A stretch of 64,000 bases of DNA from Persicobacter psychrovividus (GCF_036492425.1 NZ_AP025293.1:124001-188000), one strand, 5' to 3'. Numbered from the stretch's first letter, positions 25,091-34,241 are shown. The notes: generated by a model from the sequence alone, not told the origin. A program made the numbers and translations.

Positions 25091-26734
25091 ATGTATATGT
25101 ACTGTCATATAGAACGTTTTGCAATATTATGCGGCTTTCTTCCACTGATTATAGGTTGTAAAACCATCCGGCAGGAGCAAGTAGAAAAGACGAAAAAACC
25201 GAACATTCTCATCTTTTTCACTGATGACAATGATTTCTCCTATTGGGGTTTTGGGGGTGGGCCTTTACTTTCCCCAAAAATTGATCAGTTGGCAAAAGAA
25301 GGGGTTACTGCTCAGCAATTTTACGCCAATTCTTCCGTCTGCGCCCCATCAAGGTATACCCTGCACACCGGGAAATATGCCGGCCGATGCCAGTCGCCAA
25401 GTTTTCGAGAGGATTTCCCCATAACCAAACCCTACAATATTGTGTGGAATACACCGCTTGAAGCAGAAGTGGGGGATCAATCCATAGGTAAATATTTTCA
25501 GCAAGAAGGTTATCAGACAGGGCTGGTCGGTAAATGGCATTTGGGTTTTGAAATGGAGAATTATGGCCTCAAGGCTTCGGACAATCCATTTGACGCAGCG
25601 GTAGATAAGGTCTTGAAAAAAATGCAAGAAGATGTCGAAGCCCGGGTCCGATCTGTTGGCTTCGATTATGCCGCATCCATTATTCCCGTAAACAATGATT
25701 ATCATCCCGTAGAAGCCCTGAGGGTGCATAATTTGGAATGGCTGGCACAGGGCGCTAATAAATTCCTTGATCAGCAAACTGCCTCAGAAGACCCTTTTAT
25801 GCTCATGGTAAATATTACCACGCACCACGGCCCATGTCATGTTGCATCTCTAAATTCAGATGTCCGGCTGACTTCCGCGGGAGTGGTAGAGGGCTTGGAC
25901 GGATTAATGACCTCTCGGGAAGAAATTGCTAATCAGATCAAATCCAAAGGGATGGAGCTAAATTTTAGAACTGTTGGTACCCGCTGGACAGATGCGATGG
26001 TTGGGGCGGTGCTGCAAAAGCTTGAGGACAGTGGGCAAGCCGACAATACAATTGTGATTTTTACTACAGATCATAATCGATATGATGGAAAGGGAACCGT
26101 CTATCAGGGGGGTGTTCATATTCCTTTCATCATAAAATATCCAGGGGTATTGGCCGCAGATAGCCAAAGTTCACAGGTGTTTTCTATGGTGGATGTGATG
26201 CCAACATTGCTTGACGCAGTGGGAGCGACGCCTCCAGAAAACATCGATGGGAAAAGTATATGGCCACAACTGACCAAAAAATCAGCGAATATTGAGCGCA
26301 GTGTGTATTTGGAAATGGGCTATGCCCGGGGCTTGTTAAAGGGCAATAAAAAATACATCACTTTTAGGTATCCGGAGGATTTGCTTCAAAAAATGAAAAA
26401 TAATGAAGTTACCGAAGCATTCGATTACAAAGGAAGCTTACAAGATACGCCGGAGGTTGTTCGGTATGGGCATTATTTCGATAGCGAACAGTTCTATTTA
26501 ATTGATGAAGATAATCAGGAATCAAAAAATAGGATTCAGGACCCAGAACATCAAGAGGAGATCAAAGCAATGAAAGCGGAACTTACAACAATGCTCTCTT
26601 CCTTTGAAAATCCTTACCCGATTGATCGGCCTATTGATCATTTTTTACTTTCGAAAACATATCAACAGATGAAAGACAGTGCCAAATCATTAAAGATGGA
26701 TCAGTATTATTGGTACCGAGAAATGTGTTATTAG
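25091..26734 (+). CDS. Sulfatase lipoprotein, S1-type, ~547 aa
   Basis: Formylglycine-dependent sulfatase, expected to remove sulfate esters from polysaccharide fragments in the periplasm or at the surface. ATG 25091 gives a lipoprotein signal with Cys in LPLIIGCKT; the frame is open a little further upstream. The family begins NILIFFTDDNDFSYWGFGGG (metal Asp pair), and the maturation motif CAPSR sits in SSVCAPSRYTLHTGKYAGR. VGKWHLG and a late metal site (FTTDHNRYDGKGTVYQGG) follow. Cys-type sulfatases need a maturase, not seen here. It lies 70 bp after the GH2 remnant, suggesting a former shared operon. Confidence 0.9.
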   Translation: MYMYCHIERFAILCGFLPLIIGCKTIRQEQVEKTKKPNILIFFTDDNDFSYWGFGGGPLLSPKIDQLAKEGVTAQQFYANSSVCAPSRYTLHTGKYAGRCQSPSFREDFPITKPYNIVWNTPLEAEVGDQSIGKYFQQEGYQTGLVGKWHLGFEMENYGLKASDNPFDAAVDKVLKKMQEDVEARVRSVGFDYAASIIPVNNDYHPVEALRVHNLEWLAQGANKFLDQQTASEDPFMLMVNITTHHGPCHVASLNSDVRLTSAGVVEGLDGLMTSREEIANQIKSKGMELNFRTVGTRWTDAMVGAVLQKLEDSGQADNTIVIFTTDHNRYDGKGTVYQGGVHIPFIIKYPGVLAADSQSSQVFSMVDVMPTLLDAVGATPPENIDGKSIWPQLTKKSANIERSVYLEMGYARGLLKGNKKYITFRYPEDLLQKMKNNEVTEAFDYKGSLQDTPEVVRYGHYFDSEQFYLIDEDNQESKNRIQDPEHQEEIKAMKAELTTMLSSFENPYPIDRPIDHFLLSKTYQQMKDSAKSLKMDQYYWYREMCY

Positions 26735-26751
26735 TCATTACATAAATTCAC

Positions 26752-26801
26752 AAAAAGCCCTCCCCAGTATGCGCGATCGCTAAAAAAGGGAGGGCTTTTT
26801 T
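26752..26801. terminator. Bidirectional terminator between sulfatase and hmuY-like genes
   Basis: AAAAAGCCCTCCC and GGGAGGGCTTTTT form a long stem with A and T tracts on either side, serving the convergent genes on both strands. Confidence 0.8.
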
Positions 26802-26802
26802 A

Positions 26803-27489
26803 TTAGTCTAATTCTTCATAGGTAAACACCGTGGTACCTTTAATATCGGTCCCTTTCTCTCCATAAAAGGAAGTAAAAGCGAGTTTATAGAATTTCCCTT
26901 GTTCAGTTTTTATCACATAGTAAGTGTCTGCTACCATGGTGTACAATCCCGTATCAGTATTGACTGATTTCCAGTCGTAACCAATGGCATCCACATTTTC
27001 CTGAAGCGATAAAGCTTCTGCTTGCTCCAGGGTCATGTCAGCAAAAGGAACGAAATCCTCCTGAGCATCTTCCTTCGTTATTTTTACTGCTTTGGTCATC
27101 GAAGTGGTATTGATCAAGGCACCAGTGGCATTGACCACATAAATACTCCCTGGCCCCATTTCAACATCCTGAACATGATAGTTCGTCAGCACGATGTCCC
27201 ATCCGGGCATGGCATCAGAAACGGTAACGTCTTTTTCTATACTGAAATGGACATAATTATCATCTGCAACCTGATTCAATTTGGTCGGGTCAACGGCAGG
27301 CTGATCGAGATCAAAATACAATTGGTTCTCGTAACTCACCTCCCCATCGTCTCCGCTGGTTACCCCAATATCTGCTACACGAACGGTGGTCGGAATTCTC
27401 GGATCAAACTCCGCCTCTGTATTGCATGAACATAAAACAAAGGCAAATTGAATGGCCAATAGGCTGAAAAGGTTAAATTTAGTTGTCAT
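26803..27489 (-). CDS. HmuY-family heme-binding lipoprotein, 228 aa
   Basis: Surface lipoprotein of the HmuY family, which captures heme and passes it to a TonB-dependent receptor. Lipobox Cys21 lies in FVLCSCNTEAEF. The family pattern of paired beta-strands is seen (YFDLDQ, DNYVHFSIEK, GWDIVLTNY, and near the end YYVIKTEQGKFYKLAFTSFY). Length is typical. It is the last gene of a minus-strand operon; its start overlaps the end of the receptor fusion by 11 bp, so the two are tightly coupled. The heme axial ligands cannot be assigned from sequence alone. Confidence 0.85.
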   Translation of the reverse strand: MTTKFNLFSLLAIQFAFVLCSCNTEAEFDPRIPTTVRVADIGVTSGDDGEVSYENQLYFDLDQPAVDPTKLNQVADDNYVHFSIEKDVTVSDAMPGWDIVLTNYHVQDVEMGPGSIYVVNATGALINTTSMTKAVKITKEDAQEDFVPFADMTLEQAEALSLQENVDAIGYDWKSVNTDTGLYTMVADTYYVIKTEQGKFYKLAFTSFYGEKGTDIKGTTVFTYEELD

Positions 27490-30400
27490 TTTTATTTGAT
27501 TTAAAGGTATAACTTATGCTTATAAAGTAACTTCGTCCCCAGGCAACAGGCATTGTTGGACCTGAACTGTGCGCCCCACTGTTGCCCGAAGTATTGATCT
27601 GATTAACATTGAAAATATTCTTCACACCACCACTCAGATTCATGGCATTATTCCATAGGGGTTTTGAGAACGTCAGGTTCATGATTTTATAAGGATCCCT
27701 TACAGATTGCGTGTAACTATCCTCCTCCTCTGTGGCGGGAATCAGTTGTACAAACTGCCCATAATATCTAAAATCAAGTCGGGTATTTATGCCCGTCTTT
27801 TCCCAGAGGTATTCCGTGCTCAGGGTAAAATTATAATTGGGACTGAATTCCATTTTCGCCGTAGCAGGCATGTAATATCCAATATTGGCCACCTGCGCCT
27901 CGGCACTTAACTGCCATTGACCCTGCCAGTTGACTTTGGTGCTGAAATGCCCGCCATAGGTCTTTTTTTCCTGAACATTTCCATAGACATAATCCGCCTG
28001 TCCCTGTTGGTCATCGTTAGGAATCACCATCAATTCTATACCGTTCTTCAGGTGATTATAGTAGGAATTCATTTCAAGTCGAAATTGTAAATCACCAGCG
28101 ATGACTTGCTTCGAAAGGCCTGCGGAAACATTGAAGCCTTCTTCTGCCAACAAATTTTCATTGCCATAAATCTGATGATTGCTATCTACAAAGGTCATAT
28201 AGAGCTCTTTTAGAGAAGGCGATCTGAAGGCGGTGGCCATCGAAAGCCGACCACTCCAGTGTTGAGCGCCCTGCCATCTGTAATGAAGGTTATAAATCAC
28301 GGGGGCATCAAATTTTGAATTATGCATATATCGCAAACCTGGCTGAAGCGTATGCTGATCGGTCAGCTTTATTTCTGCGGAAGAGAAGAGCGCCACTTCA
28401 GTAAGGCCGTCATTTTCTGGCACTTTATCCCCTGAGCCTTCATCCTGTTTGTATTCGCCACCAATTTGTAGCTGAATCCTATCCCAGTTTTGTACAAAAA
28501 TCCAACGACTCAACAAAGTATTAAAATGGTCAGAAGTTTCACCCGTAACGACCTCATCATTATTGATCAGGTCCTTGGTGAGGTGTTGTGTATTTCGGTC
28601 AAAAATCTGATAAGAGGTCAGTCCAGTAAGGGAGGCCTTTTCACCGATGTTCAGCTTCAGTTTCTGATATAAATTATACCTTTTTGTCAGAAACTGAATA
28701 TCGTAAACGGTACTTCCAAATGCTGGGAAATCACCCAAAGCAGAAATGGTTTCATCAAAATTTCTTAGCCCAATTTTAAAATCTATTTTATGATTTTTAA
28801 ATTGATAATAGGGGGAATACTGAAACTGTGTCTTTGGCCGCCAGTCATGGCTCCGGCGCTGACCTTCAGAAGTCGAATTGTAACCATTGAAATAATTGTA
28901 GCTCGTCGCGATGCCCATCAGGTGATTCCCCGATTTATAATTCAGGTCAAGGGAATTCTGAAATTGTCCGACAGATTCCGCATAAGACCGGACCCCAATG
29001 TCAAGCTTGTTCCGTTCATGTTTTTTACTGATAATATTGATCGTGCCCGCCAGAGCATTGGAACCATATATCACCGACATCGGCCCCTCGATAATCTCAA
29101 TTTGTTCAATTTCTGATAGATTGATTTGCGATAAATCGATGTTCCCATCCTGTCGGCCAATCAGCGGTATGCCGTCAATCATTACATTGACGTGCTCTCC
29201 ACCAAGCCCCTGCATCATGATTTTGGTGCCCAGCATGGGGTCCTCAGAAAGATTAATGCCGGACTGAAAGTGAAGAAGATCGGGCAGTTGTGCAGCACCC
29301 ATTTTTGTAATTTCAGGAGAAGCAATAAGCTTGACTTTGTAAACCGATTGATCCACAGGTTTGGGGGTGCCTTGTGCGGTAACCACCACCTGCTGCAACG
29401 ACCTGACATCAGGAGCAAGCTGACAGCGGAGGTTGGCCTTTTTTAGCTTCACCTGCTGATCAATATAGCAAAGATGGTGAACCGTGGCCGTCAGCCCTTC
29501 CTGATAATTAAACCTTGCTTCGCCATTTCTATTGGTGGTCAGGAGTTGTTGCTGTCCGCTTTCCGTATTTTTTATCAGAATGCTTGCACCAGCAATAGGG
29601 GTGGCGTTTTCGTTGTCGGCGACCGATATTTTAAAAACTTGGGCATCAACCGCCAAATGACTGAAAAGCAAAACGCCGATGGCCATGGCTTTTTTGAATG
29701 CCGGCTGTTGTACAAGTGTCCTTTTGGGTAGTTTTCCGCGGCTACTTTTCTTCGCCCATTTGCGCTCCGATAAGTCACTGACGGTATCAAGAATACAGCC
29801 CGTAGGGCAGGTCATTCTACACCAGATCATGGGGTAACGCATGGAAATTGCAATCACCAGGGCTGCAACAAAAAACCAGTAATTTTGCAGCTGATATCCG
29901 AACAGATCTGGGAAAAGTTCAAAATTGGACCAACCACGGAAACCGTAAATTATTCCCGTTAAAATGGCGAGTGTCAGTGCGTAACGAATGGCTGCGAGCT
30001 GTCGGTTGCTGATCATGATTTTCTTGGATTTAAAAGGGGAAAACCGCAAGGCAATCATTTGTGCGGCACCAAAAGGGCAAACATATTTACAATAGGTATT
30101 CTTTCCCCAAATGGCACTCAGCACCACCATAGAGGTATAAATGACCATAAACATGGACAGCTTCGTTCCGATAAAGGGCTGTAATATACTGATATAGGTA
30201 AACGACTGGTTATTGATAAAACCAAGAAAGAGCAGTGTGATACAGCCATATATCAAACGGCCTTTTTTTGTGAATTTGTACCACTTTTGAAAATGGATCA
30301 TGAACAGCAGGCCAATCAATACGGCCTGGAAAATCCACCGATAACCCAATAGGGCTTTAATATTAAAATCACTCGTCGATTCACTTAAATACGCACGCCA

Positions 30401-31150
30401 CATAGGCGCCGCCTGATGCAGCAAAGCGGTGGTCGCATCGGCCATGGCCTTGGTGGTAATAGTTGCCCCGGATACGGCATCAATTTCATGCGCATCGCCA
30501 TAGGATAAATCCTGATATTGCTCGAGATATGAGGTCTGGAAAATTTTCCGCAAATAACTTTCCGTTTCAATGGATTCAATATAGTCTATGCCCTGAATTT
30601 CGCCTCCTGGCGCAATATACATGCCCAGAAAGATTGGCCCCGCATAGCCTTGCACATTATTATGCAGCATATTTTCTGTATAGAGTGCTTCGAGGTGTTG
30701 CCCTTTATAAAGTTCAGCATAGCAGAAATCTTCATGCAGCTTGATGGTCACCTGACGATCCTGCCCCCATTTTTTTTCCAGCCGCTCCCGCATTTGTGCG
30801 GCCCATTCATGGTTATTCAATAAGTTGGTATCTGCCTCTTTTTGAGCGATCAACCCATGAGAGGAAGCTTCTTTTTGCCTGCTGCTGACTATTCCGTAAG
30901 CAAAACGGACTTTGCTTTCCTGCTGAGAAATCAACCCGAATTTTGCAGCCTCCCGTTGTTGGCCCACAAATTTAGGGTTGAAAAATGTTGTCGTCGCAGC
31001 GGTATTGTTCAATACGACCGGGGTAGGGTTGAGCGGTGCATTCAGGCTGAAATAGATTCCCCAGGTCAGCACAACGAAGGTTAATGCTGCCTTGAGGTAA
31101 TCAATTTTCAAGCCTTTTTTAAGCGGAAATAGTCTTAACCAAGCCGACAT
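27479..31150 (-). CDS. FMN/polyferredoxin membrane module fused to a TonB-dependent receptor, 1223 aa
   Basis: The first ~475 residues form an inner-membrane electron-transfer module like NosR: a membrane helix (20-38), an FMN-binding domain with the flavinylation motif DAVSGATIT (224-232), several membrane helices, and two ferredoxin-type cysteine motifs (CKYVCPFG near 354, CRMTCPTGC near 444). A basic stretch and a typical signal peptide (KKAMAIGVLLFSHLAVDAQ, ending at 504) follow. The rest is an outer-membrane receptor: carboxypeptidase-like domain, plug (VNVMIDGIPLIGRQDG, SVIYGSNALAGTINIIS) and barrel. One continuous frame covers both, though the parts belong in different membranes. Internal cleavage at DAQ|V or an internal start at Met489 could separate them. 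The context is heme uptake. Confidence 0.9.
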   Translation of the reverse strand: MSAWLRLFPLKKGLKIDYLKAALTFVVLTWGIYFSLNAPLNPTPVVLNNTAATTTFFNPKFVGQQREAAKFGLISQQESKVRFAYGIVSSRQKEASSHGLIAQKEADTNLLNNHEWAAQMRERLEKKWGQDRQVTIKLHEDFCYAELYKGQHLEALYTENMLHNNVQGYAGPIFLGMYIAPGGEIQGIDYIESIETESYLRKIFQTSYLEQYQDLSYGDAHEIDAVSGATITTKAMADATTALLHQAAPMWRAYLSESTSDFNIKALLGYRWIFQAVLIGLLFMIHFQKWYKFTKKGRLIYGCITLLFLGFINNQSFTYISILQPFIGTKLSMFMVIYTSMVVLSAIWGKNTYCKYVCPFGAAQMIALRFSPFKSKKIMISNRQLAAIRYALTLAILTGIIYGFRGWSNFELFPDLFGYQLQNYWFFVAALVIAISMRYPMIWCRMTCPTGCILDTVSDLSERKWAKKSSRGKLPKRTLVQQPAFKKAMAIGVLLFSHLAVDAQVFKISVADNENATPIAGASILIKNTESGQQQLLTTNRNGEARFNYQEGLTATVHHLCYIDQQVKLKKANLRCQLAPDVRSLQQVVVTAQGTPKPVDQSVYKVKLIASPEITKMGAAQLPDLLHFQSGINLSEDPMLGTKIMMQGLGGEHVNVMIDGIPLIGRQDGNIDLSQINLSEIEQIEIIEGPMSVIYGSNALAGTINIISKKHERNKLDIGVRSYAESVGQFQNSLDLNYKSGNHLMGIATSYNYFNGYNSTSEGQRRSHDWRPKTQFQYSPYYQFKNHKIDFKIGLRNFDETISALGDFPAFGSTVYDIQFLTKRYNLYQKLKLNIGEKASLTGLTSYQIFDRNTQHLTKDLINNDEVVTGETSDHFNTLLSRWIFVQNWDRIQLQIGGEYKQDEGSGDKVPENDGLTEVALFSSAEIKLTDQHTLQPGLRYMHNSKFDAPVIYNLHYRWQGAQHWSGRLSMATAFRSPSLKELYMTFVDSNHQIYGNENLLAEEGFNVSAGLSKQVIAGDLQFRLEMNSYYNHLKNGIELMVIPNDDQQGQADYVYGNVQEKKTYGGHFSTKVNWQGQWQLSAEAQVANIGYYMPATAKMEFSPNYNFTLSTEYLWEKTGINTRLDFRYYGQFVQLIPATEEEDSYTQSVRDPYKIMNLTFSKPLWNNAMNLSGGVKNIFNVNQINTSGNSGAHSSGPTMPVAWGRSYFISISYTFKSNKNDN

Positions 31151-31175
31151 TCTAAAAAGCGTTAAATGAGATAAA

Positions 31176-32096
31176 TTAAATTGCTGGACTGATTTTATCG
31201 ACCATCTCTTTGGTAATGTTCACTACCCATTTGTTGATGTTGGCATCAGGAAGAATAGCATCCTGCTTATAGGCTACCCGGTCTTCGTGCTGTTCGATGG
31301 CATTGACGCCATTTTGGATAATTTCTCCCTGAAAATATTCATCATTTGCCACCAACACGGGAATGACAATCGCCTTTTCTTCCAGTTCAAGCACTTTCTC
31401 AATCGCCTTTTTTGTTGGTTCAGAGGAGTAACGTACCAAATGCCCACACCAACCGTAACTGATAGAACCGATGCCGGTTTGAACTTTCAAATATTTCCCA
31501 ATATCCTCTACAAGTTCCTCCCACTGTTGATTAAAACTGGCATCACCATAGGCAATCAATGCAACACCTTCATCGCCTGACTGATCCGAAAGGGCAGCCA
31601 CCCGGCGAGCAATATTTTTCTTTAATACAGAAGGGTAATCAAGCAAAGGCGCCACCGTAACTTTGGCCTTGGCACGGTAAACCTCAATTTTTTCCGCCGC
31701 CAATTCCTTCTGAACATCCGGATTGTTGGCCAGGCCACAAATATTCGGGATATCGGAATTGGTATGTGAGCTGATGGTCAGGAAGATAGGGACGATCACG
31801 ACTTCATCGTATCCCTCTGCATCAAACGCTTTCAGCTGCGTAGCGATCGAAGGTTCGGTATATTCCATAAATGCCGTCCGGACATCGGAAACTCTGCCAT
31901 CAGTTTTAATATCAGCAGTAACACTTTTTTCCACATCAAGCAGCATTGAGCGCCAATTTTTGGATACGGAACCATGATTAACCAGCAGTACACCGATTTT
32001 TGAGGAGGATACCGATGCTTCAACAGTAGATTTCTTGGGGTTCGTCTGGCAAGACCATAGCATGAGCATGGTCAGTGCGAAATAGATTGATTTCAT
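31176..32096 (-). CDS. CbiK/CbiX-like chelatase lipoprotein, 306 aa
   Basis: Class II chelatase-fold protein (sirohydrochlorin cobaltochelatase family) with a lipoprotein signal (MLMLWSCQTN, Cys16), so it acts in the periplasm or at a membrane surface, not in cytoplasmic cobalamin synthesis. Family features are IGVLLVNHGS (His41, expected metal-site His), IVPIFLTISSH with His111, and the repeated half near YGWCGHLVRYS. Between the heme receptor fusion (25 bp downstream) and the small Cys protein, it is more likely to bind or demetallate imported heme or another tetrapyrrole than to insert cobalt; this is inference. Confidence 0.8.
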   Translation of the reverse strand: MKSIYFALTMLMLWSCQTNPKKSTVEASVSSSKIGVLLVNHGSVSKNWRSMLLDVEKSVTADIKTDGRVSDVRTAFMEYTEPSIATQLKAFDAEGYDEVVIVPIFLTISSHTNSDIPNICGLANNPDVQKELAAEKIEVYRAKAKVTVAPLLDYPSVLKKNIARRVAALSDQSGDEGVALIAYGDASFNQQWEELVEDIGKYLKVQTGIGSISYGWCGHLVRYSSEPTKKAIEKVLELEEKAIVIPVLVANDEYFQGEIIQNGVNAIEQHEDRVAYKQDAILPDANINKWVVNITKEMVDKISPAI

Positions 32097-32141
32097 TGTT
32101 ATTTTTAATTAGACTTATTATAAATAGTAATACAAAAAAGG

Positions 32142-32465
32142 TTAAGCAGAAGCGATAAGAGTCTGTGCCTCCACTAACAGTTTGGCTTGCTGACAAGCCT
32201 GCTGAAGATCGTGAAGCTCCGTTTCAGTCAAATGATAGGAGAAATTTTGATCCGCAGTTCGCAACACAATGCGCGCTTGCTGATCCTGCAACCGGTAGGC
32301 ATGATCCTTAAAATTCAGGGCAGATAATTCCTCCGTAAATTGGAAATAAGCCGATTTGCTGAAGTTAAACATCAGATTGAGATATTGAATGCTGATCTTA
32401 TTGCACTGGCGACACTGACCAATGTGTAGACCGTCGCTTTTATAGAGGGATCGATGTTGGCACAT
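32142..32465 (-). CDS. Small Cys-containing Bacteroidota protein, 107 aa
   Basis: It starts MCQHRSLYKSDGLHIGQCRQC, a Cys/His cluster that could bind metal, followed by a beta-strand-rich part typical of a small uncharacterised Bacteroidota family (possibly DUF6686). No signal peptide, so it is cytoplasmic. It is the first gene of the heme operon, 45 bp ahead of the chelatase gene. It may sense or handle metal, but the sequence does not prove this. Confidence 0.6.
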   Translation of the reverse strand: MCQHRSLYKSDGLHIGQCRQCNKISIQYLNLMFNFSKSAYFQFTEELSALNFKDHAYRLQDQQARIVLRTADQNFSYHLTETELHDLQQACQQAKLLVEAQTLIASA

Positions 32466-32516
32466 GAATCTTTTCGTTTTTGTTTGGATTGTAAGCCTTT
32501 AGCGGCTTTGTTATCA

Positions 32517-32547
32517 CAAACATAATCACTATTCTTATTTAGATCAA
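32517..32547 (-). promoter_or_regulatory. Bacteroidota-type promoter of the heme operon
   Basis: On the minus strand TTG (32547-32545), a 20-base spacer and TATGTTTG (32524-32517) match the -33 TTG / -7 TAnnTTTG consensus. It lies about 50 bases ahead of the first gene. An imperfect palindrome, CTTATTT...AAATAAG with mismatches (about 32,533-32,560), overlaps the -33 region and could be a Fur-type operator. Confidence 0.5.
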
Positions 32548-32643
32548 TTAAAAATAAAGAAACTTCTATAATTTTTATTAGACACCCTTGTATTACATGA
32601 CCATCAAAGACCCGTTAAGCGCCTTTCAAATCCCATATCAGCT

Positions 32644-32681
32644 AAAAAAAGGGTGCTGATCGTCTTCAGCACCCTTTATAA
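32644..32681. terminator. Terminator hairpin
   Basis: GGGTGCTGA pairs with TCAGCACCC, preceded by A7 and followed by TTT. It serves the minus-strand gene remnant that ends at 32694. Confidence 0.7.
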
Positions 32682-32693
32682 AAAAGTTTGGCT

Positions 32694-32880
32694 TTACATC
32701 GATTTCACCGCATTATTGAACTCGACAATCATATAAACGGGAAAATGATCAGAGTATCCTCCTTGGTAGGTGTCGCCAAAGCTGAAATCTATAAAGATAG
32801 TTTTTGGCCACCAATCGCCTGATTTTTACCGTTATTTGCATTCATCTCATCGCAGAACATTCTGGTTTTTGGCGACAAGT
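32694..32880 (-). pseudogene. Endonuclease/exonuclease/phosphatase family, C-terminal remnant
   Basis: The last ~40 codons read DWWPKTIFIDFSFGDTYQGG, then YSDHFPVYMIVEFNNAVKSM and a stop. SDHFPV is the hallmark C-terminal motif of this phosphoesterase superfamily. Upstream the frame breaks (TAA, then LSPKTRMFCDEMNANNGK in another frame) and homology fades, so only a decayed tail is left. The remaining 32,880-33,200 holds nothing else recognisable. Confidence 0.6.
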
Positions 32881-33225
32881 GCTAATTGTATTTTTTTTGT
32901 TGTTGGTAAAGTCCCTGTGGCTAAGGCCGACTTGCATGGTAATTGATTTATGAGGAACTTTCGTTTTGTTGTTTTCATAATTAACTAAAATTTAACAAGT
33001 TATACAACTGTGTAGACATATTTTAGCTCATTTCAAAAAGTTCATAATTAAGCTTATGTTAAATAGGCCCAAGGATATAATTTCATTGCTTTCCGTCATC
33101 ACACTGACACTTCGGTAATTAAGGGTGACGGTATTTGGCTGTTCCCTCTTGAGTTGATAAATTGAATCTTCATCAACCTTACCTGAAGGGATTTCAGTTT
33201 GAGAAATTCCTTCCTTCGACTATTT

Positions 33226-34152
33226 ATGCAAAAATATTATAAACTAAGCCTAAGTATTCTCCTCACTACAGTCATTCTGCTGATCAAGCCCCTTGCATCC
33301 TTGGTGTTCTCTGAGGAGGTGATCAGTCAGTCGATCATTATCGCACAGCGCAATAATCTTTTCATCGCAAGCTTTGCCTGGCTGTTAATAGAGTTCATCA
33401 ATGTATTGAAGAAATTTCTCCTCAAGCAATACGACCTTTCTGATGAAGACAACCTCCGCTCACGGAAGCTGCACACGCAGATCAATATCCTTGAGAAAGT
33501 GATGGTCTTTATCATCATCCTGTTGGGTATCGGACTGATTTTACTGTCGTTTGAAAGCATCAGAAAAGTTGGTGTGGGCATCTTCGCCTCCGCAGGGATT
33601 GCAGGAATTATTGTCGGTTTATCGGCGCAAAAAGTCGTTGGTGCACTCATTGCGGGTATACAGATCGCCATCACGCAGCCCTTCCGAATTGATGATGCCG
33701 TGGTGGTGGAAAATGAATGGGGATGGATTGAAGAAATTAACCTTACCTACGTGGTGGTTCGTATCTGGGATAAACGCCGCCTCGTTCTGCCCTCTACCTA
33801 TTTCCTTGAAAAACCTTTTCAAAACTGGACGCGCTCTTCGGCGGATATTCTGGGGACGGTCTTTTTATATACCGACTATACCATCCCGATTGATGCGCTC
33901 CGTTCAGCCCTTGACCAAATATTGGAAGGCAATGAACTGTGGGACGGTGAAGTGAAGGTTATTCAGGTGACGGATACCAAAGCGACACATATCGAGGTGC
34001 GCATTTTGGTCAGTGCCAAAAACTCCCCTACCGCCTGGGACCTACGGGTAATGGTTCGGGAACAGATGATTACTTTTATTCAGGAAAATTACCCCGAGAG
34101 TCTGCCAAAAACACGCATAGCAATGGAAGCCGAGAGGCCCGTCATGCAATAG
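33226..34152 (+). CDS. MscS-family mechanosensitive channel, ~308 aa
   Basis: Small-conductance mechanosensitive or ion channel of the inner membrane. Three membrane helices are visible; the pore helix region is rich in Gly and Ala (VGVGIFASAGIAGIIVGLSAQ), followed by the beta domain (PFRIDDAVVVENEWGWIEEI, LTYVVVRIWDKRRLVLPSTY). The ATG at 33226 is preferred to the TTG nine codons upstream. It is monocistronic and protects against osmotic downshock by family knowledge. Confidence 0.9.
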   Translation: MQKYYKLSLSILLTTVILLIKPLASLVFSEEVISQSIIIAQRNNLFIASFAWLLIEFINVLKKFLLKQYDLSDEDNLRSRKLHTQINILEKVMVFIIILLGIGLILLSFESIRKVGVGIFASAGIAGIIVGLSAQKVVGALIAGIQIAITQPFRIDDAVVVENEWGWIEEINLTYVVVRIWDKRRLVLPSTYFLEKPFQNWTRSSADILGTVFLYTDYTIPIDALRSALDQILEGNELWDGEVKVIQVTDTKATHIEVRILVSAKNSPTAWDLRVMVREQMITFIQENYPESLPKTRIAMEAERPVMQ

Positions 34153-34216
34153 TTTCGCCAGATTCCGCCATAGGGCTATACTCCCTCGTGCTCAGAAGAT
34201 TTTTTTTGACAAGCCA

Positions 34217-34241
34217 ATGGGCGTACGATCTGTACGCCCAT
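34217..34241. other. Perfect 10-bp stem hairpin between convergent genes
   Basis: ATGGGCGTAC pairs with GTACGCCCAT around GATCT. There is no adjacent T tract on the right strand side, so termination is possible but not clear. It is followed by GCCTGTCGAA (34243-34252), the terminal sequence of the 467-aa transposase element, without a visible partner end. Confidence 0.5.
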
